NCBI GenBank assembly: GCA_003569365.1 | Contig: BGOS01000023.1 | Coordinates: 225,807 to 289,806, forward strand | Direction: 5' to 3' | Length of the DNA: 64,000 bases | Origin: Anaerolineaceae bacterium | Lineage (GTDB): Bacteria; Chloroflexota; Anaerolineae; Anaerolineales; UBA11657 | In this document: positions 46,001 to 54,977 of the stretch, piece by piece | How the letters are laid out: each line of letters starts with the position of its first letter | Position numbering within the stretch: position 1 is the first letter of the stretch | Notes under the pieces: generated by a model | Seen by the model: the letters and a program-made list of their open reading frames with translations, nothing else | The model's database searches: none | What the model was told of the DNA's origin: nothing | Made by a program: the position numbers and the translations under genes

Positions 46001-46155
46001 GGAAAGCAAAGTAAGGAAACAGCGGTAGCGCCATTCACTTTCCCCGTGCCGTGGATCGCGCTTCTAAAGACAAAAAGGGCAGGCTGCTGGTCGGTAGCAT
46101 GGGCTATTATATGGACGCAAGTCCAATGATTGGGTAAGTTTTAAGGAAGTCATAC

Positions 46156-47356
46156 ATGGCGACAGTCACAGCACTCCGTACCAAATCCTTGCCTGAATTA
46201 AACGTCCGGACCGATCGCTATCAAGTGTCGGTGGAGGAATATGCTCGTTTTAAGCGAGACGGCTTCCTGATCGTTCGGAACCTTGTTTCGCCTGAGGACA
46301 TCATCGAGTTGCGTCAGCACACTGAGGATCTGATGCAGGGCAAACTGCCGGAGCAGCAGGGGCGGCAGATGGCGCATCGAGACAGCAGCAAAGACGGGGG
46401 CGTGACCGTGCAGGGTTTGGAATCACCGCCAGACCATCTTTCGCCAGAGGAGAAGGCTCAGTTCTTTCTTCGCATTCATATGCTCCACCGCAAGCTGGAG
46501 TTGCACGAACGGTACATGCTTCACCCGCGGGTATTGGATGTGCTGGAAGTGTTGATTGGGCCGGACGTGTTGGCGCTGCAGACCATGCTATTCCTCAAGC
46601 CGCCCGGGCAAGCCGGGGCAGGGCTGGCATCAGGATAGCTATTACATCCCCACTTTGCCCGACTCCCTGTGTGGCGCGTGGATAGCGATTGACGATGCCG
46701 ACGAGCAGAACGGCGCGATTTGGTTCGCCAAAGGATCTGGCCATGAGCCCATCTATCCGCCTTGTCCGGAGGTGGGTTACGGCTTCGGCGACAAGATCGT
46801 GGGCGATATTCAATACGTTAAGGGCGTAAGCGATCCTGATGACGAGAATAATACTCTCACCGGCGTTGCGGGCAAGTACGACCAAGTGTTATCGATTATG
46901 AAGGCGGGGGACGTAGCGTATTTCAACGGACACGTGCTGCACCGGTCAAAAAAGAATTGGACCACGGACCGATATCGGCGCAGCTTCGTCGGCCACTACT
47001 GCAACGCGCGGAGTTTCACACAATGGGGTGCAGACGACCGCAACTACGCCGCGGACCAGAGTTCCACGGAGTTGCCCGACGTGCACCGCGCGCCGATCGT
47101 CGACCAGACCACCGGTATGACTAACGCCAGCCACATCCTCGCTCGTGGCGACACGCACCTGCGCTTCGCCGTGCCGCGCTTCGGCACGCCGTGTGCCGCA
47201 CTTCTGCCGCCCGAAGTGCGATCTGCGGAGTATCGCAAGATCGCGCAGATGATTCAGGTACAGGGCAACGGGCTGCTAGGCTGTGCGCTGGCCGCCCCGA
47301 ATTTGGTTGACGACGACGATGAACCCTCCGATCCAGTTAAGGGTGGGGGTTACTGA
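46156..47356 (+). pseudogene. Phytanoyl-CoA dioxygenase (PhyH)-family protein, frameshifted
   Basis: Non-haem Fe(II)/2-oxoglutarate dioxygenase family. The first frame (ATG 46156, ribosome site AAGGAAG) reads EEYARFKRDGFLIVRNLVSPEDI and on to VLALQTMLFLKPPG, then stops. Another frame continues KPGQGWHQDSYYIPT, giving the iron-binding HxD, and DSLCGAWIAIDDADEQNGAIWF; the distal His is in FNGHVLHRS and the 2-oxoglutarate Arg probably in YRRSF. Removing one G of GGG at 46606-46608 joins them into about 399 residues. The substrate is unknown; PhyH paralogues are numerous in some marine and sponge-associated bacteria. A homopolymer error may explain the break. Confidence 0.8.
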
Positions 47357-47401
47357 TTTGGAGTGGACTTGCTTACGCGTCGTGACATAAGGAGTGAATC
47401 C

Positions 47402-48235
47402 ATGATCCATACCGAGGGCAATTTCAAGACGATTGCCGGCGCAAGTATTTTCTATCAGTCGTGGCGGCCGGAAGGCGAGCCGAAAGCAGTGCTGCTAGTG
47501 GTTCACGGGCTGGCAGAACATTGCGGTCGCTATATGAATGTCGTCAATCATTTTGTGCCGCGCGGGTATGCCGTGTTTGGGCTGGATCTTCCCGGGCACG
47601 GCAAATCTGATGGCACGCGCGTTTACGCTGATGGGATGCGGGACTTTACCAACCCGCTGAAGACTTACTTTGACATGATTCAGGGATGGCACCCCGGCAC
47701 CCCAATCTTTATGCTGGGGCATAGCATGGGCGGATTGATTGGCACTTGTTTTCTGTTCGACTACCAGGACAAATTTAAAGGTGCAGTCATATCGGCTCCG
47801 GCCGTGAAAGTCGGCGCCAGCATCTCTTCGGTGGCCATCTTCTTGGCCAAGCTGCTTGGTCAAATCCTCCCCAAGCTAGGCCTGCAGGGGGTGGATGTCA
47901 GCGCGGTATCCAGCGACCCGCAAGTTGTCAAAGACTACAACAATGATCCGCTGGTGTACCGCGGCAAAACCACCGCACGGCTGGGCGCTGTGCTGCTTGA
48001 TGCAATCCAGCGTGTCACGGCTGAGGCCCGTGCCCTGCGCCTGCCCTTCATTGTTGTGCAGGGCAGCGCCGATACACTGGTTGACCCGGATGGCGCCAAG
48101 ATGCTTTATGACAAAGCCAGCTCAAGCGACAAGACCATCAAGATTTACGATGGGTTTTGCCACGAGGTCTTCAACGAGCCCGGCCGCGCGCGGGTCTTGC
48201 AGGATGTGGAAACCTGGCTGGCCGCCCACTGCTGA
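47402..48235 (+). CDS. Alpha/beta hydrolase, monoacylglycerol lipase type
   Basis: A 277-residue hydrolase of the Hydrolase_4 (monoglyceride lipase/lysophospholipase) group. Oxyanion region VVHGLAEHCGRYMNVVNHF, then GLDLPGHGKSDG, the nucleophile elbow GHSMGG, the acidic residue probably in SADTLVDPDGA and the catalytic His in GFCHEVFNEPGR, a clear MGL-like ending. AAGGAG lies 8 bases before the ATG at 47402. It follows the PhyH gene by 45 bases and ends before a hairpin terminator. Likely substrates are monoacylglycerols or lysophospholipids. Confidence 0.92.
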   Translation: MIHTEGNFKTIAGASIFYQSWRPEGEPKAVLLVVHGLAEHCGRYMNVVNHFVPRGYAVFGLDLPGHGKSDGTRVYADGMRDFTNPLKTYFDMIQGWHPGTPIFMLGHSMGGLIGTCFLFDYQDKFKGAVISAPAVKVGASISSVAIFLAKLLGQILPKLGLQGVDVSAVSSDPQVVKDYNNDPLVYRGKTTARLGAVLLDAIQRVTAEARALRLPFIVVQGSADTLVDPDGAKMLYDKASSSDKTIKIYDGFCHEVFNEPGRARVLQDVETWLAAHC

Positions 48236-48267
48236 TCTAAACCCGCGGGCCTGACCCGATAAACAAA

Positions 48268-48305
48268 ACGCCTTGCGGACTGTCGCTGCCGCAAGGCGTC
48301 TTCCG
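48268..48305 (+). terminator. Hairpin terminator after the MGL-type hydrolase
   Basis: ACGCCTTGCGG (48268-48278) pairs perfectly with CCGCAAGGCGT (48289-48299) around a 10-base loop, followed by a short pyrimidine run CTTCC. AAAACAAA before it gives a U-run on the opposite strand. Confidence 0.7.
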
Positions 48306-48627
48306 CTTTGTGGCAAGACCGCAATGCAGGGTTAACATCCCCGCTTGGTGCTTACCAGCAATTTCTCTTTTGCTGGCGTCCATTCGAGCCGGTTGCGCTC
48401 AAGGTTACTGTTTAACGGGAGCTTGGTTTCTGCAGGTTCGAGCCGTAGTCGCTTGTCTGACAACGTTTTATGCGGCGACGACCAAACGCGCCGCCTGTCC
48501 GTTTGACTTGGGCAGCAAAACGCATTACGCGTCGGTTTTTTAAAGGTTATACAACCCTATACTTAATCGGCATGTTCTATAAAATTCCGCCCGTGACGAA
48601 ATAGACTTTATTTAAATATAGAATTAA
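48306..48627. other. Intergenic region, A/T-rich towards its end
   Basis: No gene seen. Base composition shifts sharply to A/T-rich from about 48540, unlike the neighbours, and TATAAA at 48578-48583 may be a -10 box for the repeat protein. The shift is compatible with acquired DNA. Confidence 0.4.
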
Positions 48628-49385
48628 ATGGCCTCTATAAATCAATCTGCTGCTGTGGGCGCGAGCTTGAAATCCCAATCCGGTGCTGGAGCGGACGTCG
48701 AGCACATATTTATATTAACAGCCGAGTTTTCGCCCCCCCCCCCCCCGCGAATATGCCAGGGAAGGGCTTTGTGCCAACTGGCTGGACTAACCATCGCATA
48801 GGAGTTGACCGACTTAAGCAGTGTGAATGGGTGTCGGTCAGAAGGAAAACAGGCACAGTATGGTCTGTGTTCTCTACTCCCATTGTTTTGGAGAAATACA
48901 TTGCTGTCGGAAATTCTTCCGGAGCGGATAGCGCTGACTTCGAGTACATTTTCCAAAGAACAACTGTCTTGTCCGCACCCAGCACCCCGGCGACTGCGCA
49001 AATGCCTGGCTTTGTGCCAATGAATTGGACTGACGATCCGGTTGGGATTAGCGGCTCGTATCGGTTCGAATGGACAGCGACCAGATCGAAGATCGGCACA
49101 GTCTGGTCTGAGTTCTCCGCTCCCGTACTCTGGGCAAAACTCGGCGCTGCCGGAGCGGACTCAGCTGATGTCGAGTACGTCTTCCAAAGATCAGCCGATT
49201 CATCCGCCCCCAGCACTCCGGTGACTGCACAAATGAAAGGCTTTGTGCCTCAGGGTTGGACTGACGATCCAATTGGAGTCAACAGCTTTTTGCAATACGA
49301 ATGGTCAGTGTTTAGATCGAAAACCGGCACAGTCTGGTCGGAGTACTCCACTCCTGTGCTGTGGGAAAAATTTGGCCTCAAGTGA
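48628..49385 (+). CDS. Phage-tail-fibre-like repeat protein with frame set by a poly(C) tract
   Basis: From the ATG at 48628 the frame reads MASINQSAAVGASLKSQSG, GADVEHIFIL and SPPPPP, then leaves the conserved frame at a run of 14 C. The conserved part lies one frame over (open from ATG 48753 to 49385). It holds three repeats of about 77-81 residues, each beginning GFVPxxWTDDP and containing a KTGTVWSxFSTPVLW block and a GADSADVEYVFQR linker ending SAPSTPxTAQM. The upstream GADVEHIF piece is itself such a linker. With 12 or 15 C the two parts would form one protein of about 252 residues. Similar Trp-rich repeats occur in phage tail fibres and host-specificity proteins. No other phage gene is near. 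Function is unknown. Confidence 0.7.
48733..48746 (+). repeat. Poly(C) tract of 14 bases inside a coding region
   Basis: Fourteen consecutive C between a TCG codon and GCGAATATG. It is by far the longest homopolymer in the window. Length changes would switch the repeat protein in and out of frame: 12 and 15 are in frame with the repeats, 13 and 14 are not. Confidence 0.95.
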
Positions 49386-49563
49386 GCGCGTGTACAGGAA
49401 GTGCGGTCCTGAATTATCGGTTGCAATAGTGGACAGTCGCGCGGGTGGCGCGTAAGGTACAAAATATCTGGAGAACGGGGGCGGAATGCGGCCACCACGC
49501 CGGGCGTCACGAGTTTATCGCTGCGCAGGCAGCAGGCAAATCTCCCCGCAGGATCTGTAGCTT

Positions 49564-49605
49564 AAAAGAGCGCGACCGCTTTTTGTGGGCGGTCGCGCTC
49601 TTTTT
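49564..49605. terminator. Strong bidirectional terminator
   Basis: GAGCGCGACCGC (49568-49579) pairs perfectly with GCGGTCGCGCTC (49589-49600). AAAA precedes and TTTTT follows the stem. It separates the rightward repeat protein from the leftward ferredoxin gene. Confidence 0.92.
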
Positions 49606-49632
49606 CGTCGGGCCGGTTTTATTGTGCGCCGC

Positions 49633-49992
49633 TCAGGTCTTCGCCACCCACACGGGTTCTGGATGAATTGCTGCATCCGGCTTGGAGCCGGCATCTGCGC
49701 GGCCACTGCCTTCAAGGCGGCTGATGGCGCGCACATGCATATCGGTGTCCACCTGGATCTGGCACGACAGGCGCACGCCGGTTAATCCTTTCTCAGCCAG
49801 CTTGTCCTTCTCGGCCTGGGTGATTTGTTGCGGCTCACCGGCCACAAACTCCACCCGGCAAGTGGTGCAGCGGCAATTGCCACCACAGGCGTAAAGCTGA
49901 TCCACACCGGCTTCCTCCGCCAGCGCCAAGACCAGCCGCTTGCCTTCGGCCACCTCAAATGTGCCGTATCCTTCCACCGTTAACTTTGGCAT
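49633..49992 (-). CDS. 2Fe-2S ferredoxin
   Basis: A 119-residue electron carrier of the plant/adrenodoxin-like beta-grasp type. Cluster Cys lie in CGGNCRCTTC (CX5CX2C, with one extra Cys inside) and in VRLSCQ about 35 residues later. The start MPKLTVEGYGTFEVAEGKRL is the usual first hairpin. AAGGAG is 5 bases before the ATG at 49992, and a longer open frame upstream lacks a site. The C-terminal 25 residues are a variable tail. It may serve the flavoprotein next to it or the oxygenases nearby; the partner cannot be read from the sequence. Confidence 0.93.
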   Translation of the reverse strand: MPKLTVEGYGTFEVAEGKRLVLALAEEAGVDQLYACGGNCRCTTCRVEFVAGEPQQITQAEKDKLAEKGLTGVRLSCQIQVDTDMHVRAISRLEGSGRADAGSKPDAAIHPEPVWVAKT

Positions 49993-50015
49993 CCTGACTC
50001 CTTTGTGTTTTGAAT

Positions 50016-50049
50016 TTGGAGAGCTCCTCTCCAAGTAACAGGGATTGTA
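50016..50049 (-). promoter_or_regulatory. Promoter -10 box and overlapping inverted repeat of the ferredoxin gene
   Basis: On the minus strand TACAAT (50049-50044) is a -10 box. Just downstream, at the predicted start site, TTGGAGAG (50034-50027) and CTCTCCAA (50023-50016) form an inverted repeat with a 3-base centre. It could be an operator or a short hairpin in the leader. Confidence 0.45.
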
Positions 50050-50285
50050 ATAGGCAATTGCATTCCTGCCCATGCTTTCCTCGCCACCACATGGTCAAGT
50101 GACCGGCAGATTAATTGCCAGCGCCGCGTGCAAGCTCACGCCGGGCAGCGGGATAAGCGCCGCACAGGCTTGTTGGGTTAGAGTTGCAGCATGGCAGAAG
50201 ATTGTGCGCCGGGCACAGGCTTTGGTGATTGCTGCGCAGCTGAACGCGCGGCTTGGCTGCCGGAAGCCGGCGCTCGGAGTAGAGC

Positions 50286-51608
50286 GTGGCTGGCGGTGCT
50301 GCCATGCAGCGTTCAGTAACGATCATTGGCGGCGGGCCGGCGGGGCTGATGGCGGCAGAAGTGCTGGCGCAGCCGGGCATGAAAGTGGATGTGTATGATG
50401 CCATGCCAACCATTGGCCGAAAGTTTTTATTGGCGGGCCGGGGCGGGCTGAACCTGACGCATTCGGAGAACCGCGAGAAGTTTGGGGTGCGCTACGGCGA
50501 TCGCCAGGCGCAGGTGGAAAGTTGGTTGGATGCATTTGCGCCAGCTGCTGTGCGCGAGTGGGTGCACGCACTCGGCGGGCGGACCTTTGTGGGCAGTTCC
50601 GGCCGGGTGTTTCCAGTGGAAATGAAGGCCAGCCCGCTGTTGCGGAGGTGGCTGCAGCGGCTGGATGCTGCTGGTGTCACCTTTCACCGTCAGCACCGGT
50701 GGAATGGTTTTATTTCCGATGGTGACAGCAGCAGCGCGGACGGAGTACAGCGCAGCGCAAACAGCCGTCCAATTTCGGTTGAATTCGCAACCCAAGGTGG
50801 AAACGTAACTGTGGCAGCGGGCGCGGTGATATTGGCGCTGGGCGGCGGGAGTTGGGCAAGGCTGGGTTCGGACGGCGCCTGGGTAAATTGGCTGCGGCAA
50901 GCCGGAGTGCCGGTTGCTGCGCTGAAGCCGGCCAACTGCGGGTTTGATGTGGCATGGAGTGCAGTCTTCCGCGAGAAGTATGCCGGCCAGCCGGTCAAGC
51001 CGGTAGTGTTGTCATTCGGGAACTTCCGGCAGCGCGGCGAGTTCATCATCACGAACGATGGCGTGCAGGGAAGCTTGGTGTATGCAGCAGCGGCCTGGCT
51101 GCGCGAGGAAATTGCTGCCAGTGGGAAGGCTGTGCTGCAGCTTGATCTTGCGCCTGACTTTACGGAAGCTCAGTTGCTTGAAAAGCTGTCCAAGCCGCGC
51201 GGGTCACGCTCGATGGCCAGCCAGCTGCAGAAGGCCGTGGGCATGCACGGGGTGCAGGCGGGATTGCTGCGCGAGTTTGTGCCGCAGGCTGAATTTGCAA
51301 ATGCGGCGCGGCTGGCTTTTTACATCAAGCAACTGCCAGTGCCATTGATTGCGGCGCGCCCATTGGATGAAGCCATCAGCAGCGCGGGCGGCGTGATGTT
51401 TGATGCGCTGGATGAGCATTTGATGCTGCGCGAGCTGCCCGGTATGTTTTGCGCGGGTGAGATGCTGGACTGGGAGGCGCCAACCGGCGGCTATCTTTTG
51501 ACGGCATGTTTTGCGAGCGGAAGGCGGGCGGGGTTGGGGGCGCTGCAGTGGCTGGATGCCGCAGCGGCTGCAGCTGCGGGTGGTGCCCGGCAACCAGCGG
51601 GGAGTTGA
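50286..51608 (+). CDS. HI0933/BaiN-like FAD-dependent oxidoreductase
   Basis: A 440-residue flavoprotein. The FAD fold begins VTIIGGGPAGLMAAEVLA and is followed by the family block IGRKFLLAGRGGLNLTHSE. A second motif reads AGAVILALGGGSWARLGSDG. Towards the end come AISSAGGVMFDALDEHLMLRELPGMFCAGEMLDWEAPTGGYLL (shown only as the family's closing FAD-contact region) and ACFASGRRAG, as in HI0933, YhiN and BaiN. GTG 50286 with GGAG 6 bases upstream is the likely start; the ATG at 50304 is an alternative. The cellular role of most members is unknown; BaiN reduces bile acid intermediates. It is divergent from the ferredoxin gene. Confidence 0.88.
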   Translation: MAGGAAMQRSVTIIGGGPAGLMAAEVLAQPGMKVDVYDAMPTIGRKFLLAGRGGLNLTHSENREKFGVRYGDRQAQVESWLDAFAPAAVREWVHALGGRTFVGSSGRVFPVEMKASPLLRRWLQRLDAAGVTFHRQHRWNGFISDGDSSSADGVQRSANSRPISVEFATQGGNVTVAAGAVILALGGGSWARLGSDGAWVNWLRQAGVPVAALKPANCGFDVAWSAVFREKYAGQPVKPVVLSFGNFRQRGEFIITNDGVQGSLVYAAAAWLREEIAASGKAVLQLDLAPDFTEAQLLEKLSKPRGSRSMASQLQKAVGMHGVQAGLLREFVPQAEFANAARLAFYIKQLPVPLIAARPLDEAISSAGGVMFDALDEHLMLRELPGMFCAGEMLDWEAPTGGYLLTACFASGRRAGLGALQWLDAAAAAAAGGARQPAGS

Positions 51609-51899
51609 GGCGCGGCGGCGCGGGGCGCGTTGCCCGCGCTGCAAAACTTCGCCGGGCAAAAAAATTCGTGCGGCACTGTGTGTTGGCAGGCGGTGCGCAA
51701 GGGAGCATGAATTTGCCAGCCGCCTGCAAGGTTCCGGCATTAGCCGGCTGCGAAGAAGCCCGTTGGAAGCCACAATAAAGGTTGGTTACTTCCGCCGCGC
51801 AATGCGGCAGTCGTTGTTGCCGGCTGGTCCGCGGCGCGGCGGGTGCGCTAGCGCGCTGCCCGCGCATGCGCCAGGTGCGGCCAGGGCGTAGCGGCGGGA
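51609..51899. other. Intergenic region, no gene seen
   Basis: About 290 bases between converging genes. No reading frame looks coding and I see no clear terminator hairpin with a T-run. Confidence 0.4.
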
Positions 51900-52706
51900 T
51901 TACCCGGAGTACGGCGTTGCGCCGGTAATCCGGGCGTGAATGGAACGCATAATTCTGACATCATCGCGTTGGCTCTCATCCCGCGGGTCCAGGTAGCTCT
52001 TGCAGCGCACGTGATACTGGGCGGAAAGTTTCTCCAGGGAGCAGGCTTGGTTAGCGGCATAGCTTTCCAGATCCAGCCGGTTCAGCGGCGTCAACTGCAG
52101 CCGCAAGCGCCTGGCCTGCAATCCAAAAGCCATGTCGTCAATGAATGTGGTTGAGAAGGTTTTGTAATGCTGCACGAATTTCGCGGCCACATCCGCACTG
52201 ACGATCAGGCCGGCTCCGGTTGCATATCTTGCCCGATTGAGCCGGCCGTACAATCCGCCATAAAGTTTGCGCGGCAAGCCGGCATAATAATTGGTGGCGG
52301 GAGCTGCGCCCAGCAAGCTCCGCAGCCGGGGTAAATTCCAATACGAACTTACATTAGTGCGAACAATGTAGTCCGGCTGGAAATTTTGAATCAGGTGGCT
52401 CATGGCAGAAAGGGTGCAGGTGACGAGCGATCCGTAGCCGTTTACCGCATCGAAAAATCCGTGGTGATTGTTTTGAAGCGCGGGCTGCCTGATTGTGAAA
52501 CTTTTGTTTGCGTTGCGCGCATATTCAATTCGGCGATGGTCGGTTGGCGAAATCCAACTTTCGCCGGCTGAACCGGAGCTATAGGCGCAAAGGTAAGTTT
52601 CGGTTGCGCTTAAAGCGGTGATCCAGGTGGGAACCTGCCCATCTACGTGAATGGCGGACCATGGCTGCGCCTGCGTGGCGATGATCACGAAAGCAATGCG
52701 GGGCAT
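51900..52706 (-). CDS. Putative glycosyltransferase, GT31 (galactosyltransferase)-like
   Basis: A 268-residue protein that I place tentatively in the GT31/galactosyl-T group. After the N-terminal strand IAFVIIATQ it shows QPDYIVRTNVSSYWNLPRL, where GT31 enzymes have the metal-binding acidic motif, here weakened. It then has YATGAGLIVSADVAAKFVQHY and FIDDMAFGLQARRL, resembling the late acidic motif [ED]DV..G. There is no clear membrane anchor. No other glycan gene is adjacent, so donor and acceptor are unknown. The ATG at 52706 lacks a ribosome site. Confidence 0.55.
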   Translation of the reverse strand: MPRIAFVIIATQAQPWSAIHVDGQVPTWITALSATETYLCAYSSGSAGESWISPTDHRRIEYARNANKSFTIRQPALQNNHHGFFDAVNGYGSLVTCTLSAMSHLIQNFQPDYIVRTNVSSYWNLPRLRSLLGAAPATNYYAGLPRKLYGGLYGRLNRARYATGAGLIVSADVAAKFVQHYKTFSTTFIDDMAFGLQARRLRLQLTPLNRLDLESYAANQACSLEKLSAQYHVRCKSYLDPRDESQRDDVRIMRSIHARITGATPYSG

Positions 52707-52818
52707 ATGGCAGTTACAGCAAGGTGTGGCTGGATTGCTTGGGCAGGCTTGCGCGCGGGTGCGCGGGTGTACCCAGGCATCGAAGTTAAGTGCTGCCGGT
52801 TGCGGGCGGGTGGCGGCC

Positions 52819-53301
52819 TTAGCTGCCGCTTATCTTAGCGAAGGCCCACAAATCCAGATCATCAAGGTTGATGCCGTTGAAGCCCTTGGCTTCCAGCGCG
52901 GACACAAGCTGCGCGCGGTGCTCGGTGGCGTGGTGAATTGCTTGCGAGAGTATGGTGGAACGCGCCCACACTTCCGGCCGGCCGGCGTTGAGATGCTCGA
53001 GCATTGCGTCCGGGGCTTGGGCTGCAAGGCGCAACTCTTCATCAAAGCGGGCTGCCATATCCAAATACTGGGTCAGGTCTTGCATCGCCCGCGGTGCACT
53101 AAATTCGGTTTCGGGCTTGCCAGTTAGGCGGTGGCCATACCAATCAGCTGCGGAAACGATATGGCGCAGGATTTCGGCGACGGTCCATTGTTCGTTGGCT
53201 ACGAATGCGCCGAGAGCCGCGTCCGGCAGCTGCCTGAGCCCCAGAATCAGTTGCTGGTTGGCCCATGCCATGTGCCGGAATAATTTGTCCGTTGTCAGCA
53301 T
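52819..53301 (-). CDS. DinB/YfiT-like putative metalloenzyme
   Basis: A 160-residue four-helix bundle protein. Candidate metal-binding histidines lie in the first helix (LFRHMAWANQQL), in EILRHIVSAADWYGHRL and in SQAIHHATEHRAQL, the pattern of DinB-family proteins; several members act as thiol-dependent transferases with bacillithiol or mycothiol. AGGAG is 6 bases before the ATG. The region is flanked by the GT31-like gene and the LLM gene, which gives no further hint of substrate. Confidence 0.9.
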   Translation of the reverse strand: MLTTDKLFRHMAWANQQLILGLRQLPDAALGAFVANEQWTVAEILRHIVSAADWYGHRLTGKPETEFSAPRAMQDLTQYLDMAARFDEELRLAAQAPDAMLEHLNAGRPEVWARSTILSQAIHHATEHRAQLVSALEAKGFNGINLDDLDLWAFAKISGS

Positions 53302-53512
53302 GTTTCACTCCTGTTTATGCCTGGGTGGTGATCCGGGGCAGCGTTAGTTGAATCAGGGTCGGAGCGTTTTAGGCGGGCGTAATTCTTTGAGCGCAGGGCG
53401 GCGATGGCTGCGCTGTGTCCGGCTGCGGCACATTGCGCGGGGAATGTTTGAAGCGCATCCATATAGGGGGTGGGTCGCCTTGTTAGCGATTAGTGCAAAG
53501 GTGCGCTGCGCT

Positions 53513-54472
53513 TTACGCAGCGGGCAGGAGCAAGGCGAGGGAGCTGAGTGCAGCGATTGGGTCCGGGCCGACGGGGATCAGTACAACGCTGTCGGCGCCA
53601 GCGGCGTGCAGCTGTGTGATGCGCGCGCGGGCAGCTGCGGCCGGGCCGACAATAGCCAGCTGGTCCACCCAGGCATCCGGCAGTGCCGCGGCAAATTCCT
53701 GCGGGGTGGCACAGCGCGTGCGCAGTGCGGCAAGTTCGGCGGCAAAGGGCAGCGGCGTGATGTGCGGCCGGCTGTCCGGTTCGCCAATCCAGAGCAGAGC
53801 GGGGCGCACGCGCGTGCGCGCGGCGCGCACGTCAGCATCAACCGCGGCAAATTCGTAAGCGACGATGTGGTGGGCACCGTGCGCGCCAATCTGAGCGCGC
53901 GCAACGGCGAGGTACTCGGGCGTGACGGGCTCGGCCAGGATGGTGCCATCCGCGCAGCGGCCGGACACAGCCAGTGACTTGGGACTGCGGACGCCGGCGA
54001 TGACGCGCGGAATTACCATTGGGGGCCGTTCCAGAATTACCGCATCAAGCTGCACATGGCGCCCGTGCACGCTAAGGCGCTCGCCACGCAGCAGGGCGCG
54101 CATGGCGCTGAGCGTTTCTTCCAGCAGCGTGAGCGGGCTGGGTGGCCACGCGCCAATCTGGCGCATCCAGGCCGGCATGCCATGCCCGATGCCCACAGTG
54201 ATGCGGCCGGGGAAGAGCTCCGCGAGTGTGGCCACCTCCAGCGTGGTGAACGCTGCGTTGCGCACTGCGGCCGGCAGAATGCCGATGCCCACATGAATGC
54301 GCGGGGTGGACGCCAGCACAGCAGCGGCCTGCGCAATGCCGCCGCGAAAGAAGCAGTCTTCCACCACCCACAGCTCGGCAAAGCCGAGGGCATCCGCAGC
54401 GCGCGCGAATGGCAGCACATCCGCGGCGGGCAGGTCGCGGGGCAGCATGACGCCGATGGATGCGGTGCTCAT
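53513..54472 (-). CDS. Luciferase-like monooxygenase (LLM) family flavin/F420-dependent oxidoreductase
   Basis: A 319-residue TIM-barrel oxidoreductase. Typical landmarks: IGVMLPRDLPAADVLPFARAADALGFAELWVVED, TPRIHVGIGILPAAVRNAAFTTLEVATLAELFPGRITVGIGHG (shown only as two adjoining family blocks), RALLRGERLSVHG and PRVIAGVRSPKSLAVSGRCADG. FMN and F420 users share this fold; the GIGHG segment and Chloroflexota context lean towards F420, but this is inference. ATG 54472 is chosen because the open extension upstream is Pro/Ala-rich and falls in the intergenic region. Confidence 0.88.
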   Translation of the reverse strand: MSTASIGVMLPRDLPAADVLPFARAADALGFAELWVVEDCFFRGGIAQAAAVLASTPRIHVGIGILPAAVRNAAFTTLEVATLAELFPGRITVGIGHGMPAWMRQIGAWPPSPLTLLEETLSAMRALLRGERLSVHGRHVQLDAVILERPPMVIPRVIAGVRSPKSLAVSGRCADGTILAEPVTPEYLAVARAQIGAHGAHHIVAYEFAAVDADVRAARTRVRPALLWIGEPDSRPHITPLPFAAELAALRTRCATPQEFAAALPDAWVDQLAIVGPAAAARARITQLHAAGADSVVLIPVGPDPIAALSSLALLLPAA

Positions 54473-54782
54473 TGCGGTGTGTGGCGCCACGCAATTACGC
54501 GGCGGCGCAGGTGCATGATAGCAGGCGGCGGGGCTGGCGGCCGGGTGGAGCGGCGTGGAGGGTTGGGGCTTGTGGTGCGGCTTTGTGTGCGCGGCGCGTG
54601 CGGGCAGAAGCACGGCTCCGAGCTTGCGCGGTGGCGGTGGGCTGAGTACCGTGTTCGATGCCAATGCGATTTATTGATGCCGGACACTTGCATTGGTGCG
54701 GGGATCCAACCGCCGCGGGCTGCGAGTGATAGCTGGCTTGGGGCCGGCGGTACTGTTGGGCGCGGGCTACTGTAGCGGGTAC
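54473..54782. other. Intergenic region, no gene seen
   Basis: About 310 bases between the leftward LLM gene and the promoter of the rightward mttB gene. No coding frame or clear operator was recognised. Confidence 0.4.
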
Positions 54783-54811
54783 TTGACGAGCGCGGGGCCA
54801 GAGCTTACGAT
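54783..54811 (+). promoter_or_regulatory. Sigma-70-type promoter of the mttB operon
   Basis: TTGACG (54783-54788) is followed after 17 bases by TACGAT (54806-54811). The start near 54818 leaves a 160-base leader. Confidence 0.65.
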
Positions 54812-54817
54812 GGGTTG

Positions 54818-54960
54818 GTGCAAGGGATTCGGCTGGCTGGTCAGGCACCTTGCACGAATACCAAAATGACTATCCCGCCGGTCTTGCGCTGTATCAGGCC
54901 GGCGAAATCCCGAATTCCTTCATATCACGTCCCCGCTGGGGCGGTGCTTTGCTCCGGCCC
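54818..54960 (+). promoter_or_regulatory. Structured 5' leader of the mttB operon
   Basis: The leader opens with GTGCAAGG (54818-54825), which pairs perfectly with CCTTGCAC (54848-54855). A second stem is CGCCGG (54876-54881) with CCGGCG (54899-54904), and a third is a short CCCC/GGGG hairpin near 54943-54953. It does not match glycine, cobalamin, SAM or THF riboswitch consensus as I know them. It could be an unknown regulatory RNA or chance folding of GC-rich sequence. Confidence 0.35.
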
Positions 54961-54977
54961 GGCCACAGGAGAGCGTC

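Noticed and set aside
49550..49605. tRNA-like string (TGTAGCTTAAAAGAGC)
   Set aside because: It is the left arm of a strong terminator; no acceptor stem, anticodon or T-arm can be formed.
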